Translations under genes and position numbers: made by a program
The notes under the pieces: model-generated
What the model saw: only the letters and a program-made list of their open reading frames with translations
Databases searched by the model: none
What the model was told of the DNA's origin: nothing
DNA from: Rathayibacter rhapontici
GTDB taxonomy: Bacteria > Actinomycetota > Actinomycetes > Actinomycetales > Microbacteriaceae
Length of the DNA stretch: 64,000 bases
Reading direction: 5' to 3'
Assembly (NCBI RefSeq): GCF_001995175.1
Contig: NZ_MUKN01000016.1
Span: 1 to 64,000, forward strand
In this document: piece by piece, positions 28,883-36,859 of the stretch
Layout of the letters: each line of letters starts with the position of its first letter
Numbering within the stretch: position 1 is the first letter of the stretch

Positions 28883-30317
28883 CGCGACTGTCGCTCGCGG
28901 CGGGAGCGCGTCCGTCGGTGCCCCGGGACAGGCTGGGCGACGGAGTGGTGCACCTCGGACTCGGCGCGTTCGCGCGGGCGCACACGGCCGTCCTCACCGA
29001 GGACGCCATGCTCGCCACCGGCGACACCCGCTGGGGGATCACCGGGGTCACCCAGACCTCGGACACCGTGGTGCGGCAGCTGGGGCCTCAGGACGGCCTC
29101 TTCACCCTCGTCGAGCGGGGCGAGGGGGCCCGTGCGCCGCGCCTCGTCTCCTCTGTCTCCCGCGTGCTCGCGGGGCGGACCGACTCGGATGCCGTGGTGT
29201 CCCGGATCGCCTCGCCGCGCACCTCCGTCGTGACCCTCACCGTCACCGAGAAGGGCTACCGGGCGCGCTCGGGCCGCCTCGACACCGACGACGCCTGGTG
29301 CGCGCCGATCTGGCGGGGACCCCTCCCGTCACGGCCGTGGGCCAGATCGCGCGCGGCCTCCAGCGCCGGGCCTCGGAGGGCGGCGGTCCGATCTCGGTCG
29401 TGCCGTGCGACAACCTGCCCTCGAACGGCGCGCTCACCCGCACGCTCGTCCTCGACTTCCTCGCCGCGCTGCCGTCGTCGGAGGCCGCCGATCTGCCCGA
29501 GTGGATCGCCGAGCACGTGCGCTTCCCGAGCACGATGGTCGACCGGATGGTCCCGGCGACGACCCCGGCCGACCTCGACGCGATCGAGCGCGAGACCGGC
29601 TTCCGCGACGAGGGCGGCGTCGTCGCGGAGCCGTTCGCGCAGTGGGTGATCGAGGACTCCTTCGCCGCGGAACGCCCGGCCTGGGAGGCCGCGGGCGCCC
29701 TGCTCACCGCGGACGTGGAGCCGTGGGAGTCGGCGAAGCTGCGCCTGCTCAACGCCAGCCACTCGCTCCTGGCGTACCTGGGACTCGCCGCCGGGCTCGA
29801 CACGATCGCCGAGACGGTCCGGGACCCCGCCTTCCGCCTGGCGGCCGAGCGGATGATGTCCGAGGACGCCCTGCCGACCATCGTCCTGCCCGACCGGCTC
29901 GACGGAGCGGACTACTCCGCCTCGGTCCTGCGGCGCTTCGGCAACCCGGCACTCGGGCACACGACCGCCAAGGTCGGCGCCGACGGGTCGCAGAAGATCC
30001 CGCTCCGCCTGCTCAGCACGGTGCGCGCCTGCCGCGCGAGCGGACGGGAGCCGCGCTGGGCCGCCCTCGGCGTCGCCGCGTGGATGCACCGCGTCGCCAC
30101 CGCCGCGGTGCTCGACGATCCGCTCGCCGACGAGCTGCGCGCCCTCCTCCCCCGCGATCGCTCCGCCGGAGCGGTCGTCCCGGCGCTGCTGCGCTCCCCC
30201 GCGGTCTTCGGACCCGACCTGGCCGACGACCCGGCCGTCACCGCCCTCCTCGTCGACTGGTACGGGATCCTCGACCGTCGAGGCGCGCAGGGTATCAGAG
30301 AAGAGATCGACGCATGA
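28879..30317 (+). pseudogene. uxuB: Fructuronate reductase / mannitol dehydrogenase family, frameshifted
   Basis: Long-chain polyol dehydrogenase that interconverts D-fructuronate and D-mannonate. The N-terminal Rossmann part (VVHLGLGAFARAH, LFTLVERG, VTLTVTEKGY) is in one frame. After a break near 29295 come VPCDNLPSNGALT, MVDRMVPATT, AERPAWEAAG and LNASHSLLAYLGLAAG (catalytic Lys/Asn/His region). Restoring C in GACGCC(C)TGGTG gives ~479 residues, the usual length. It lies between the KDG kinase and KDPG aldolase genes with 4-base overlaps on both sides. Confidence 0.84.
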
Positions 30318-30970
30318 CCACTGCACTGGACGTGATGCGGGTCTCCCCCGTCATCCCCGTCGTCACCCTCCTCGATCCCGAGGACGCCGTCCCCGTCGCG
30401 CGGGCGCTGCTCGCGGGGGGCATCGGGCTGATCGAGCTCACCCTGCGCACGCCGACCGCCCTGGAGTCGCTGTCCCTGATCGCCGCGGACGTGCCGGAGA
30501 TGCTGCTGGGCGCCGGCACCGTGCTCTCGGCCGAGCAGGCCGACGCGGCGGTCGCGGCAGGTGCGGGGTTCCTGGTCAGCCCCGGGCTGACCCGCTCGCT
30601 GCACCGCTACTTCCGCTCGCTCGAGGTGCCGGTGCTGCCGGGGGTCTCGACCGTCGGCGAGGTGATGACCGCGCTCGAGGAGGGTGCCACGGAGCTCAAG
30701 TTCTTCCCCGCCGGTCCCGCGGGCGGGCCGCCCTACCTCGCCGCCGTCGGCGCGCCGATCCCGCAGGCGACCTTCTGCCCGACGGGCGGGATCTCGGTCG
30801 CCACGGCCGCGGACTACCTCGCGCTGCCGAACGTGGCGTGCGTCGGCGGCAGCTGGCTCACCCCGCAGGCGGCGATCGACGCGCAGGACTGGGAGCGCAT
30901 CACCGCGATCAGCACGGCGGCCTCGACGCTGGGAGCGACGGGGCGCAGCGCGAAGCAGCCCGCGCGTTGA
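30314..30970 (+). CDS. eda: KDPG aldolase (2-keto-3-deoxy-6-phosphogluconate aldolase)
   Basis: 218 residues, class I aldolase barrel: VIPVVTLLDPEDAVPVARAL, GIGLIELTLRTP (catalytic Glu), LLGAGTVLSAEQADAA, FLVSPGL, ELKFFPAGPAGG (Schiff-base Lys) and CPTGGIS with CVGGSWL phosphate loop. It cleaves KDPG to pyruvate and glyceraldehyde-3-phosphate, the final step of the operon. The ATG overlaps the reductase stop (ATGA). No frame break. Confidence 0.92.
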   Translation: MTTALDVMRVSPVIPVVTLLDPEDAVPVARALLAGGIGLIELTLRTPTALESLSLIAADVPEMLLGAGTVLSAEQADAAVAAGAGFLVSPGLTRSLHRYFRSLEVPVLPGVSTVGEVMTALEEGATELKFFPAGPAGGPPYLAAVGAPIPQATFCPTGGISVATAADYLALPNVACVGGSWLTPQAAIDAQDWERITAISTAASTLGATGRSAKQPAR

Positions 30971-31018
30971 CACGGCTTCGCGGCGGTGCCTGACTGGGTC
31001 CGACGCGAGGAGGCGCTG

Positions 31019-31465
31019 ATGGCGGGGATCACAGGTTTCGACCACATCGGAGTGACGGTCGTCGATCTCGAGGCGGCGACGGCGTTCTTCGTCGGGCTCG
31101 GCCTCGAGATCGAGGGGAGGACACCCGTCGAGGGCGAGTTCCTCGACACGGTCGTCGGCCTGACCGGTGCGCGGACCGAGATCGTGATGCTGCGGCCTCC
31201 GGGAGGTGGGACGGCCGTCGAGCTCTCGCGCTTCGTCCGGCCGCCGTCGCCTCCCGTGCCGCCGCCGGTCGGGGCGACCGAGCCCGGGCTCCGGAGCCTC
31301 GCGTTCGTCGTCGAGGACCTGTCCGCGGTACTGGAGCGCCTCGCCGACAACGGCCACCGGCTCGTCGGCGGCGTCGGGGAGCACGAGGGCGTCTGGCGGA
31401 TGGCCTACGTCCGCGGTCCGGAGGGGATCATCGTCGCCCTGGCCGAGCGGATCGACGGCGACTGA
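31019..31465 (+). CDS. VOC-family protein
   Basis: 148 residues, one VOC fold. GFDHIGVTVVDLEAATAFFVGLGLEIEG carries the first metal-His position (His near residue 9), with AFVVEDLSAVLERLADNGHRLVGGVGEHEGVWRMAYVRGPEGIIVALAE after it (terminal Glu). The ATG at 31019 has GAGGAGG five to eight bases upstream. It lies 48 bases after eda on the same strand but has its own ribosome site; a role in the hexuronate pathway is not evident. It could be a glyoxalase-like lyase or epimerase. Confidence 0.8.
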   Translation: MAGITGFDHIGVTVVDLEAATAFFVGLGLEIEGRTPVEGEFLDTVVGLTGARTEIVMLRPPGGGTAVELSRFVRPPSPPVPPPVGATEPGLRSLAFVVEDLSAVLERLADNGHRLVGGVGEHEGVWRMAYVRGPEGIIVALAERIDGD

Positions 31466-31514
31466 CGAACGGCCGCGGCCGCCGTCGTGGTGGCGCTCGG
31501 ATCGCGCTCCTGAC

Positions 31515-31727
31515 TCAGTCGCAGTCGGCGGGCTCGCCGTCGCCGATCTCGTCGGCGAGCTGGTCGGCGCTCAGCCGGTCGCCGGGCACCGGCGTCCGGA
31601 ACGGCCCGGCGGGCGGGAGATCGACCTCGGGCTCGGCGGTGCCGGGAGCGGCCTCGACGTCGAGATCGCGCTCGGCCTGCTCGGCGTCGCGGGCGGGTCG
31701 GGAGGACGGGAGGAACGGCTCTGCCAT
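31515..31727 (-). CDS. Small acidic hypothetical protein
   Basis: About 70 residues, very acidic and Pro/Ala-rich, ending RLSADQLADEIGDGEPADCD. No membrane segment or known domain. The ATG at 31727 is preferred because GAGGG lies seven bases upstream; an ATG two codons earlier is too close to that site. It follows the SDR gene by 53 bases on the same strand. Not recognised. Confidence 0.5.
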   Translation of the reverse strand: MAEPFLPSSRPARDAEQAERDLDVEAAPGTAEPEVDLPPAGPFRTPVPGDRLSADQLADEIGDGEPADCD

Positions 31728-31780
31728 CGACATGCCCTCGAGGGTCGCCCGCGCAGGTGACGGCGAGGTGAACGCGTCCG

Positions 31781-32716
31781 TCACGGGAACGTGACTCCGG
31801 TGCGCTCCTCCGACAGCCGCCACAGGCGCTGCGCGTCCTCGGGGTCGACGAGGCGCGGGAACGGGCGCTGCTCCGTCGGCGCTCCCCCGAGCCCGCCGGG
31901 GCCGCCCGGTCCGACGAATCGGCCGCCCGCGCCCTCGAGGACGGAGGCGAGCAGCGCCGGCAGCGGAGCGGTCTCGACGGTGCCGACCAGGAGTCCTCGG
32001 CGCGACAGCGCCCGGATCAGCCGCACGTCTACTCCGTCGCGGGCGCGACCCGTCTCGGGACGGGCGGCGAGGAGGCTGGTGGGCGCCACTCCGGGGTGCG
32101 ACAGGTTGCTCGTGACGCCCCAGCCGTGCGCTGCGCTGCGGCGCTCGAGCTCGAGGCCGAACAGCCCGACCGCGATCTTCGACGAGCTGTAGGCGCGGAA
32201 CGCGTGGTAGCCGCGCTCCCAGTCCGGGTCCTCCCAGTGCACCGCGTTCCGGTTCGCGGCGACGCTCACCTGCGACACGACGCGCGCCCGTCCTTCGCGC
32301 AGGAGCGGCATGAGCCGGCCGATCAGGGCGAAGTGCCCGAGGTGGTTCGTGCCGAACTGCAGCTCGAAGCCGTCCGCCGTGCTCAGGCGCGTGGGCGGGG
32401 TCATCACTCCGGCGTTGGCGACGAGGAGGTGCAGCGGCTGCCCCTCAGCGGCGAGCGTGTCGGCGAGGGAGCGGACCGACGCGAGGGACGAGAGGTCGAG
32501 GTCGCGGAGCGAGACCGCGGCTCCCGGGTGCTTCTCCCGGATGCGGGCGAGCGCCGCCTCCCCCTTCGCGCGGTTGCGGACGGGCAGCAGGACCTCCGCT
32601 CCCGCCGCGGCGAGGCGCCGGGCGAGGACGAGCCCGAGGCCGTCGCTGGCCCCGGTGACGAGGGCGCGGCGGCCCGAGAGGTCGGGGAGGTCGAGATCGA
32701 TCGGTCGGCGTGGCAT
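31781..32716 (-). CDS. Short-chain dehydrogenase/reductase
   Basis: 311 residues. [23 protein letters not shown] (TGxxxGxG NADP site), [25 protein letters not shown], the Ser of VSQVS and the catalytic YSSSK near residue 181. The family resembles retinol-dehydrogenase/WW-domain-oxidoreductase-like SDRs common beside MmyB-type regulators. AGGAG lies six bases before the ATG. It is divergent from the XRE regulator at 32868 and probably controlled by it. Substrate unknown. Confidence 0.86.
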   Translation of the reverse strand: MPRRPIDLDLPDLSGRRALVTGASDGLGLVLARRLAAAGAEVLLPVRNRAKGEAALARIREKHPGAAVSLRDLDLSSLASVRSLADTLAAEGQPLHLLVANAGVMTPPTRLSTADGFELQFGTNHLGHFALIGRLMPLLREGRARVVSQVSVAANRNAVHWEDPDWERGYHAFRAYSSSKIAVGLFGLELERRSAAHGWGVTSNLSHPGVAPTSLLAARPETGRARDGVDVRLIRALSRRGLLVGTVETAPLPALLASVLEGAGGRFVGPGGPGGLGGAPTEQRPFPRLVDPEDAQRLWRLSEERTGVTFP

Positions 32717-32867
32717 GGCGGGCTCCTGACTCGTGGCTGCCGGGTGCAGCGCTGCCAGCGTGCGGCCCGCGGCGCCCGGGAGGAACGTCCCGCTCAACCG
32801 TGGATCGCCGGACCGTGGCTGAGCGCGCCGACCGCCGGTAGAAAGGGAGCGGACGTCAGGAGGACCG

Positions 32868-33713
32868 ATGCGCACGATGGACCGGGAGGGGCTCGCCGAG
32901 TTCCTGCGCGCCCGACGCGAGGCCCTGCAGCCCGAGGACGTGGGGATGCCGCGCACGGCGCGCCGCCGCACCGCCGGGCTCCGCCGCGAGGAGGTCGCCG
33001 CCCGCTGCAGCATGTCGGCCGACTACTACGCGCGCATCGAGCGCGGCCGCAGCCCCCAGCCGTCCGAGCAGATGCTCGCGTCGATCGCGCAGGGACTGCA
33101 CCTGACCCTCGCCGAGCGGGACCACCTCTTCCACCTCGCCGGGCACCGGCCGCCCGAGCGCGGAGCGTCGGACGGCCACGTCGGCCCGGGGCTGCTCCGG
33201 ATCCTCGACCGACTGCAGGACACGCCCGCCGAGATCGTGACGGAGCTCGGCGAGACGCTGCGGCAGACTCCGCTCGGCGTCGCCCTCACCGGCGACCTCA
33301 CCCGCTTCACCGGTCCCGAGCGCAGCATCGGCTACCGCTGGTTCACGGACCCGGCGAGCCGGGCGATCTACGCCGAGGAGGGTCACGAGCACCTGTCGCG
33401 CGTCTGGGCGTCGGGATTGCGCGAGGTGCTCAGCCGCCGCGGACCAGGGTCCCGCGCCGCCCGCTACGTCGAGCTGCTCCTCGAGCGCAGCGACGAGTTC
33501 CGCCGGCTCTGGGCACTGCACGAGGTGGGCGTGCGGCCCGGCGAGACCAAGCGCTTCGAGCACCCGGAGCTCGGGCGGCTCGACCTCGCCTGCCAGACCC
33601 TGATCGACCCGGTCGACTCGCACGCGCTGCTCGTGTACACGGCGGCACCCGGATCGCCGAGCCACGAGAAGCTCGAGCTGCTGCGGGTGGTGGGGGCGCA
33701 GCTGCCGGTGTGA
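32868..33713 (+). CDS. XRE-family regulator with MmyB-type ligand domain
   Basis: 281 residues. An N-terminal helix-turn-helix ([38 protein letters not shown], residues ~30-75) precedes a PAS-like MmyB domain ([37 protein letters not shown]). MmyB-type regulators often pair with a divergent SDR gene, as here, and sense fatty-acid-like or unknown ligands. GGAGG lies four bases before the ATG. Confidence 0.88.
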   Translation: MRTMDREGLAEFLRARREALQPEDVGMPRTARRRTAGLRREEVAARCSMSADYYARIERGRSPQPSEQMLASIAQGLHLTLAERDHLFHLAGHRPPERGASDGHVGPGLLRILDRLQDTPAEIVTELGETLRQTPLGVALTGDLTRFTGPERSIGYRWFTDPASRAIYAEEGHEHLSRVWASGLREVLSRRGPGSRAARYVELLLERSDEFRRLWALHEVGVRPGETKRFEHPELGRLDLACQTLIDPVDSHALLVYTAAPGSPSHEKLELLRVVGAQLPV

Positions 33714-33856
33714 CTCCGGGGCGCTCGGATCGAGCCGACTGCCAGGGTCGCGCTTAACGGGGGGGTCCGGTGCGGTCGCGCACTCTGCCACTCTGAACCG
33801 CCCCTGCCCCGCACGACCGAGGGTTCCCGCCCCTCCCCCGCTCTCCCTGGAGCCCC

Positions 33857-34600
33857 GTGACCCCGTCCTCCGACGCGCCCTCCCGCCGCAGCGTCTCCTC
33901 CCTCGCCCTCTGGAGCGCGCCCGTCGTCGCCCTCGCCGTCGCCGCCCCGGCCGCGTCCGCCTCCGGACCCGCGGCGCTCGCCGCCGAGCAGCCCGGCTGG
34001 AACGCGTCGGCGCGGTCCGGTCGGGGCATCTCCTCCGGAGGCCTCACGGGCTACACCGGGTTCGCGTTCCAGGAGACAGCGGGGCTCGTCCCGGCGCCGG
34101 TGGTGTCGTTCGTCGAGACCGTCGTCATCACTGTCACGGCCAACTGGGGCTCACCCGCGTCCGCTCAGGCCGGACGCGACGCCGCGGCGGTGACAGCCCG
34201 AGCTGTGATGACAGCCGTCCTGATCCCGCCACGCCAGCAGACCCCCGGCGTCGGAGTCGGAGCCTGGAGTGTCGTCGGTCCGACGGATGTGGGCCTCACC
34301 GTGAAACTCCGAGACTCCATCGGCGGTACCGACGACTCCGGCTACCTCCAGCGGATCCGATGGCAGGCCACTCGCACCGTCGACGTCGCGAGCCTCGGGG
34401 CGTCGGGCCAGGCGGGCTACAGCGTGGTGGCCGACTGCCAGAAGCCGTACGGCAGCCTTTTCACCTCCCTCGACCTCTTTCTCGCGCCGGTCGCCGGCAG
34501 CGGCTCCGTGGCGGACGACGACTCACCCGGCCTCCAGGGCGTCGTGACCGAGGCACCACGACCGACCGGTCCGGTCCTGTTCCCCTCACCCACTCCCTGA
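33857..34600 (+). CDS. Secreted hypothetical protein
   Basis: 247 residues with an N-terminal SRRS-type basic segment and a hydrophobic core (LALWSAPVVALAVAAPAASASG), consistent with a Sec or weak Tat signal cleaved near residue 35. The mature part is Gly/Ser/Thr/Val-rich, probably beta-structured, with one Cys (VADCQKPYG). No known domain was recognised. GGAG precedes the GTG by four bases. Similar orphan secreted proteins are frequent in Microbacteriaceae, but I can give no function. Confidence 0.6.
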   Translation: MTPSSDAPSRRSVSSLALWSAPVVALAVAAPAASASGPAALAAEQPGWNASARSGRGISSGGLTGYTGFAFQETAGLVPAPVVSFVETVVITVTANWGSPASAQAGRDAAAVTARAVMTAVLIPPRQQTPGVGVGAWSVVGPTDVGLTVKLRDSIGGTDDSGYLQRIRWQATRTVDVASLGASGQAGYSVVADCQKPYGSLFTSLDLFLAPVAGSGSVADDDSPGLQGVVTEAPRPTGPVLFPSPTP

Positions 34601-34785
34601 CGCAGCAGGCGCCGGTGCGGGTGCCGGGACGGTGCGCTCGACGTCCACCGAGTGCCGGCCCCGGTCCGCGGATCCCGTCGGCCTGATCCCCGAAGCACCC
34701 TCCGCGTGTTTCGTCCGTGAGAAATCTTTCGACGATCGACCGCCGGGGCTTGCGCGGAGTGCCCCCGGATGGGTGGAGTTACCGG

Positions 34786-36159
34786 ATGACCGATACGACG
34801 CGCACGACCGGCGAGAGCTCTCCGGGCACCGGCAAGGGATCTCTCAAGAAGGTCATCACCGGCCCGCTCCTGTTCGCCTTCATCGTGGGCGACACCCTCG
34901 GCGCGGGCATCTACACGCTCGTCGGCACCATGGCGAAGGACGTGGGCGGCGTGATCTGGCTGCCCCTGCTGATCGCGCTCGTGATCGCCCTGCTGACCGC
35001 CGGCACCTACGCCGAGCTGATCACGAAGTACCCGCACGCCGGCGGCGCCGCCCGCTACGTCGACCGGGCCTTCGGCAAGCCGTACCTCTCGTTCCTGGTC
35101 GGCTTCCTGATGATGGCGTCGGGCATCACGACCGCCGCCGCCCTCGCCAACGCGTTCGCGGGCGACTACCTGGGCGCTCTGCTGGACGTGCCTCCCGTGC
35201 CCACGGCCCTCGTCTTCATCGCGATCCTCACCCTCGTGAACCTGCGCGGAGTGAAGGAGTCGCTGACCGCGAACCTCGTCGCCTCGGTCATCGAGGTCAG
35301 CGGCCTCGTGATCGTGATCGTCTGCGCGGCGATCTTCTTCGGCGCCGGCAACGGCGACTTCGCCCGGGTCCTGGAGTTCAACCCCGAGGTCGCGCCGCTG
35401 CAGGGCGCGTTCGCCGCCTCCATCGTCGCCTTCTTCTCCTTCCTCGGCTTCGAGGCCGCGGCGAACATGGCGGAGGAGGTGCGGAACCCCTCGAAGGTCT
35501 ACCCGCGCGCGCTCTTCGCGGCCCTGTTCACGGCCGCCGTCGTCTACCTCCTGATCGCCCTCGGCGCCGTCATCGTGCTCCCGATCGACGAGCTCGCCGA
35601 ATCGACCGGTCCCCTGCTCGACGTGGTCGCGGCCAGCGGGGTGGGTGTGCCGCCCTGGCTGTTCGGCCTGATCGCGCTCGTCGCGATCGCCAACGGCGCA
35701 CTGCTCTTCATGGTCATGGCGAGCCGCGTGGGCTTCGGTTTGGCCACGGCGGGGCTCCTGCCGAGCGCCTTCGGACGCGTCCTGCCGAACCGCCGCACCC
35801 CGTGGGTCTCGATCCTCGTCGTCGGCGGCGTGACGATGGTGCTCAGCGTCCTCGGCGACGTCGGCACGCTCTCGGAGACGACCGTGCTGCTGCTGCTCCT
35901 GGTCTTCATCTCGGCGAACGTCTCGGTGCTCGTGCTGAAGAAGGACCGCGTCGACCACCCGCACTTCTCGGTGCCGCGCGTCGTGCCGATCCTGGCGACG
36001 ATCGCCAGCATCGTGCTGCTCACGCAGCAGACCGGAGTGGTGTGGCTCGGCACCGCGGGCTACGTCGTGGTCGGGTCGCTGCTGTTCCTGGCGACGCGCT
36101 TCGGCAAGAAGCGTCACGCGGACCAGGTGTCGGCGCGCGAGGACGCGGACCGGTCGTAG
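34786..36159 (+). CDS. APC-family amino acid permease
   Basis: 457 residues, 12 helices. VGDTLGAGIYTLVG is the APC helix-1 substrate motif (GAGI), followed by YAELITKYPHAGGAARYVDRAFGK and FFSFLGFEAAANMAEEVRNPSKVYPRA (helix 6 to loop 6-7). It probably imports cationic amino acids or polyamines. GGAG seven bases before the ATG at 34786 sets the start; 23 upstream in-frame codons lack a site. It is monocistronic. A nested palindrome just downstream may end transcription. Confidence 0.87.
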   Translation: MTDTTRTTGESSPGTGKGSLKKVITGPLLFAFIVGDTLGAGIYTLVGTMAKDVGGVIWLPLLIALVIALLTAGTYAELITKYPHAGGAARYVDRAFGKPYLSFLVGFLMMASGITTAAALANAFAGDYLGALLDVPPVPTALVFIAILTLVNLRGVKESLTANLVASVIEVSGLVIVIVCAAIFFGAGNGDFARVLEFNPEVAPLQGAFAASIVAFFSFLGFEAAANMAEEVRNPSKVYPRALFAALFTAAVVYLLIALGAVIVLPIDELAESTGPLLDVVAASGVGVPPWLFGLIALVAIANGALLFMVMASRVGFGLATAGLLPSAFGRVLPNRRTPWVSILVVGGVTMVLSVLGDVGTLSETTVLLLLLVFISANVSVLVLKKDRVDHPHFSVPRVVPILATIASIVLLTQQTGVVWLGTAGYVVVGSLLFLATRFGKKRHADQVSAREDADRS

Positions 36160-36165
36160 CGGCCA

Positions 36166-36222
36166 CCGTTGGACAGTTTCCGCTGCTCCGAGCTGCTCGG
36201 AACCGCAGATCGTGTCCAACGG
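36166..36222. terminator. Nested palindrome after the APC permease
   Basis: Outer arms CCGTTGGACA/TGTCCAACGG (36166-36175 and 36213-36222) enclose a second hairpin TCCGAG-CTG-CTCGGA (36187-36201). It lies 7 bases past the permease stop, a plausible terminator, though the two-tier shape could also be a mobile hairpin element. Confidence 0.5.
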
Positions 36223-36357
36223 CGACGCGGTGTGATCCGATCCGTCGCGATGAGTCGCCCCTGCTCGGGATGAGCGGCCTGTCGTGACGGATCAGTCGCG
36301 CGCTCGTCGGGCGCAGAAGCACTTCGCTCAGCGATCGCTGTCGGTCACACCGACGAC

Positions 36358-36486
36358 GAGTGGACGCGATCGGGGGCACGACGGGACCGTGGGGGCCGTT
36401 CCGCGTCCGGTGGGCGACCGAGACCGCGGCGAGTCGACCTGATCCGGGGTCTGCTCACCCTTCGAGGACCGATTCGCGACCATCGG
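36358..36486 (+). repeat. Dispersed intergenic repeat, copy 1
   Basis: 129 bases that align end to end, by eye at roughly two-thirds identity, with 39025-39153. Shared blocks include GAGTGGACGC at the left end, TCC(G/A)CGTCC(G/A)GTGGGCG in the middle, ATCCGGGG and TTCGCGACCA at the right end. It is also similar to 42252-42340. On the minus strand all three keep a readable peptide core (PRSRSPTGRGT here). Confidence 0.65.
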
Positions 36487-36541
36487 GCCGGCGCCTGCCC
36501 GGTGGCAGCAAGCGCACCGCAGGTCGAATAGGTTGGCAGCC

Positions 36542-36859
36542 ATGCCCGGTGACGACGTCCTCGATGCCCTCCGCTCGTTCGTCGAGGAGCGCGACTGGGC
36601 TCAGTTCCACACGCCGGAGAACCTCGCGAAGAGCATCAGCATCGAGTCGGGCGAGCTGCTCGAGTGCTTCCAGTGGGGCGAGGGCGACCTGCCCTCGGCG
36701 GTCGACGAGCTCGCGGACGTGCTGACGTACTGCCTCCTGCTCGCCGACCGGCTCGGAGTCGATGCGGACGAGATCGTCCTCGCCAAGCTCCGGAAGACCC
36801 GCGAGAAGTACCCCGTCGACAAGGCTCGCGGACGGAGCGAGAAGTATGACCGGCTTTAG
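36542..36859 (+). CDS. MazG-like nucleotide pyrophosphohydrolase
   Basis: 105 residues, single all-alpha NTP-PPase domain. FHTPENLAKSISIESGELLECFQW carries the EExxE-type metal motif (S-x-E-S-x-E-L-L-E), and VDELADVLTYCLLLADRLGVD the second helix Asp/Glu pair. Enzymes of this family hydrolyse dNTPs or house-cleaning nucleotides to NMP and pyrophosphate. TAGGTT seven bases before the ATG suggests a leaderless mRNA. The 3' end overlaps the helicase gene by 14 bases, so the two are translated as a unit. Confidence 0.85.
   Translation: MPGDDVLDALRSFVEERDWAQFHTPENLAKSISIESGELLECFQWGEGDLPSAVDELADVLTYCLLLADRLGVDADEIVLAKLRKTREKYPVDKARGRSEKYDRL

Larger units (their letters stand above)
36160..36541. 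other. Gene-free stretch: nested palindrome and repeat copy 1
   Basis: No gene is supported. It contains the nested palindrome 36166-36222, a TGATCC...GGATCA inverted repeat from 36232 to about 36295, and copy 1 of the dispersed repeat (36358-36486). The right end holds TAGGTT seven bases before the MazG-like ATG, a leaderless promoter candidate. Confidence 0.65.
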
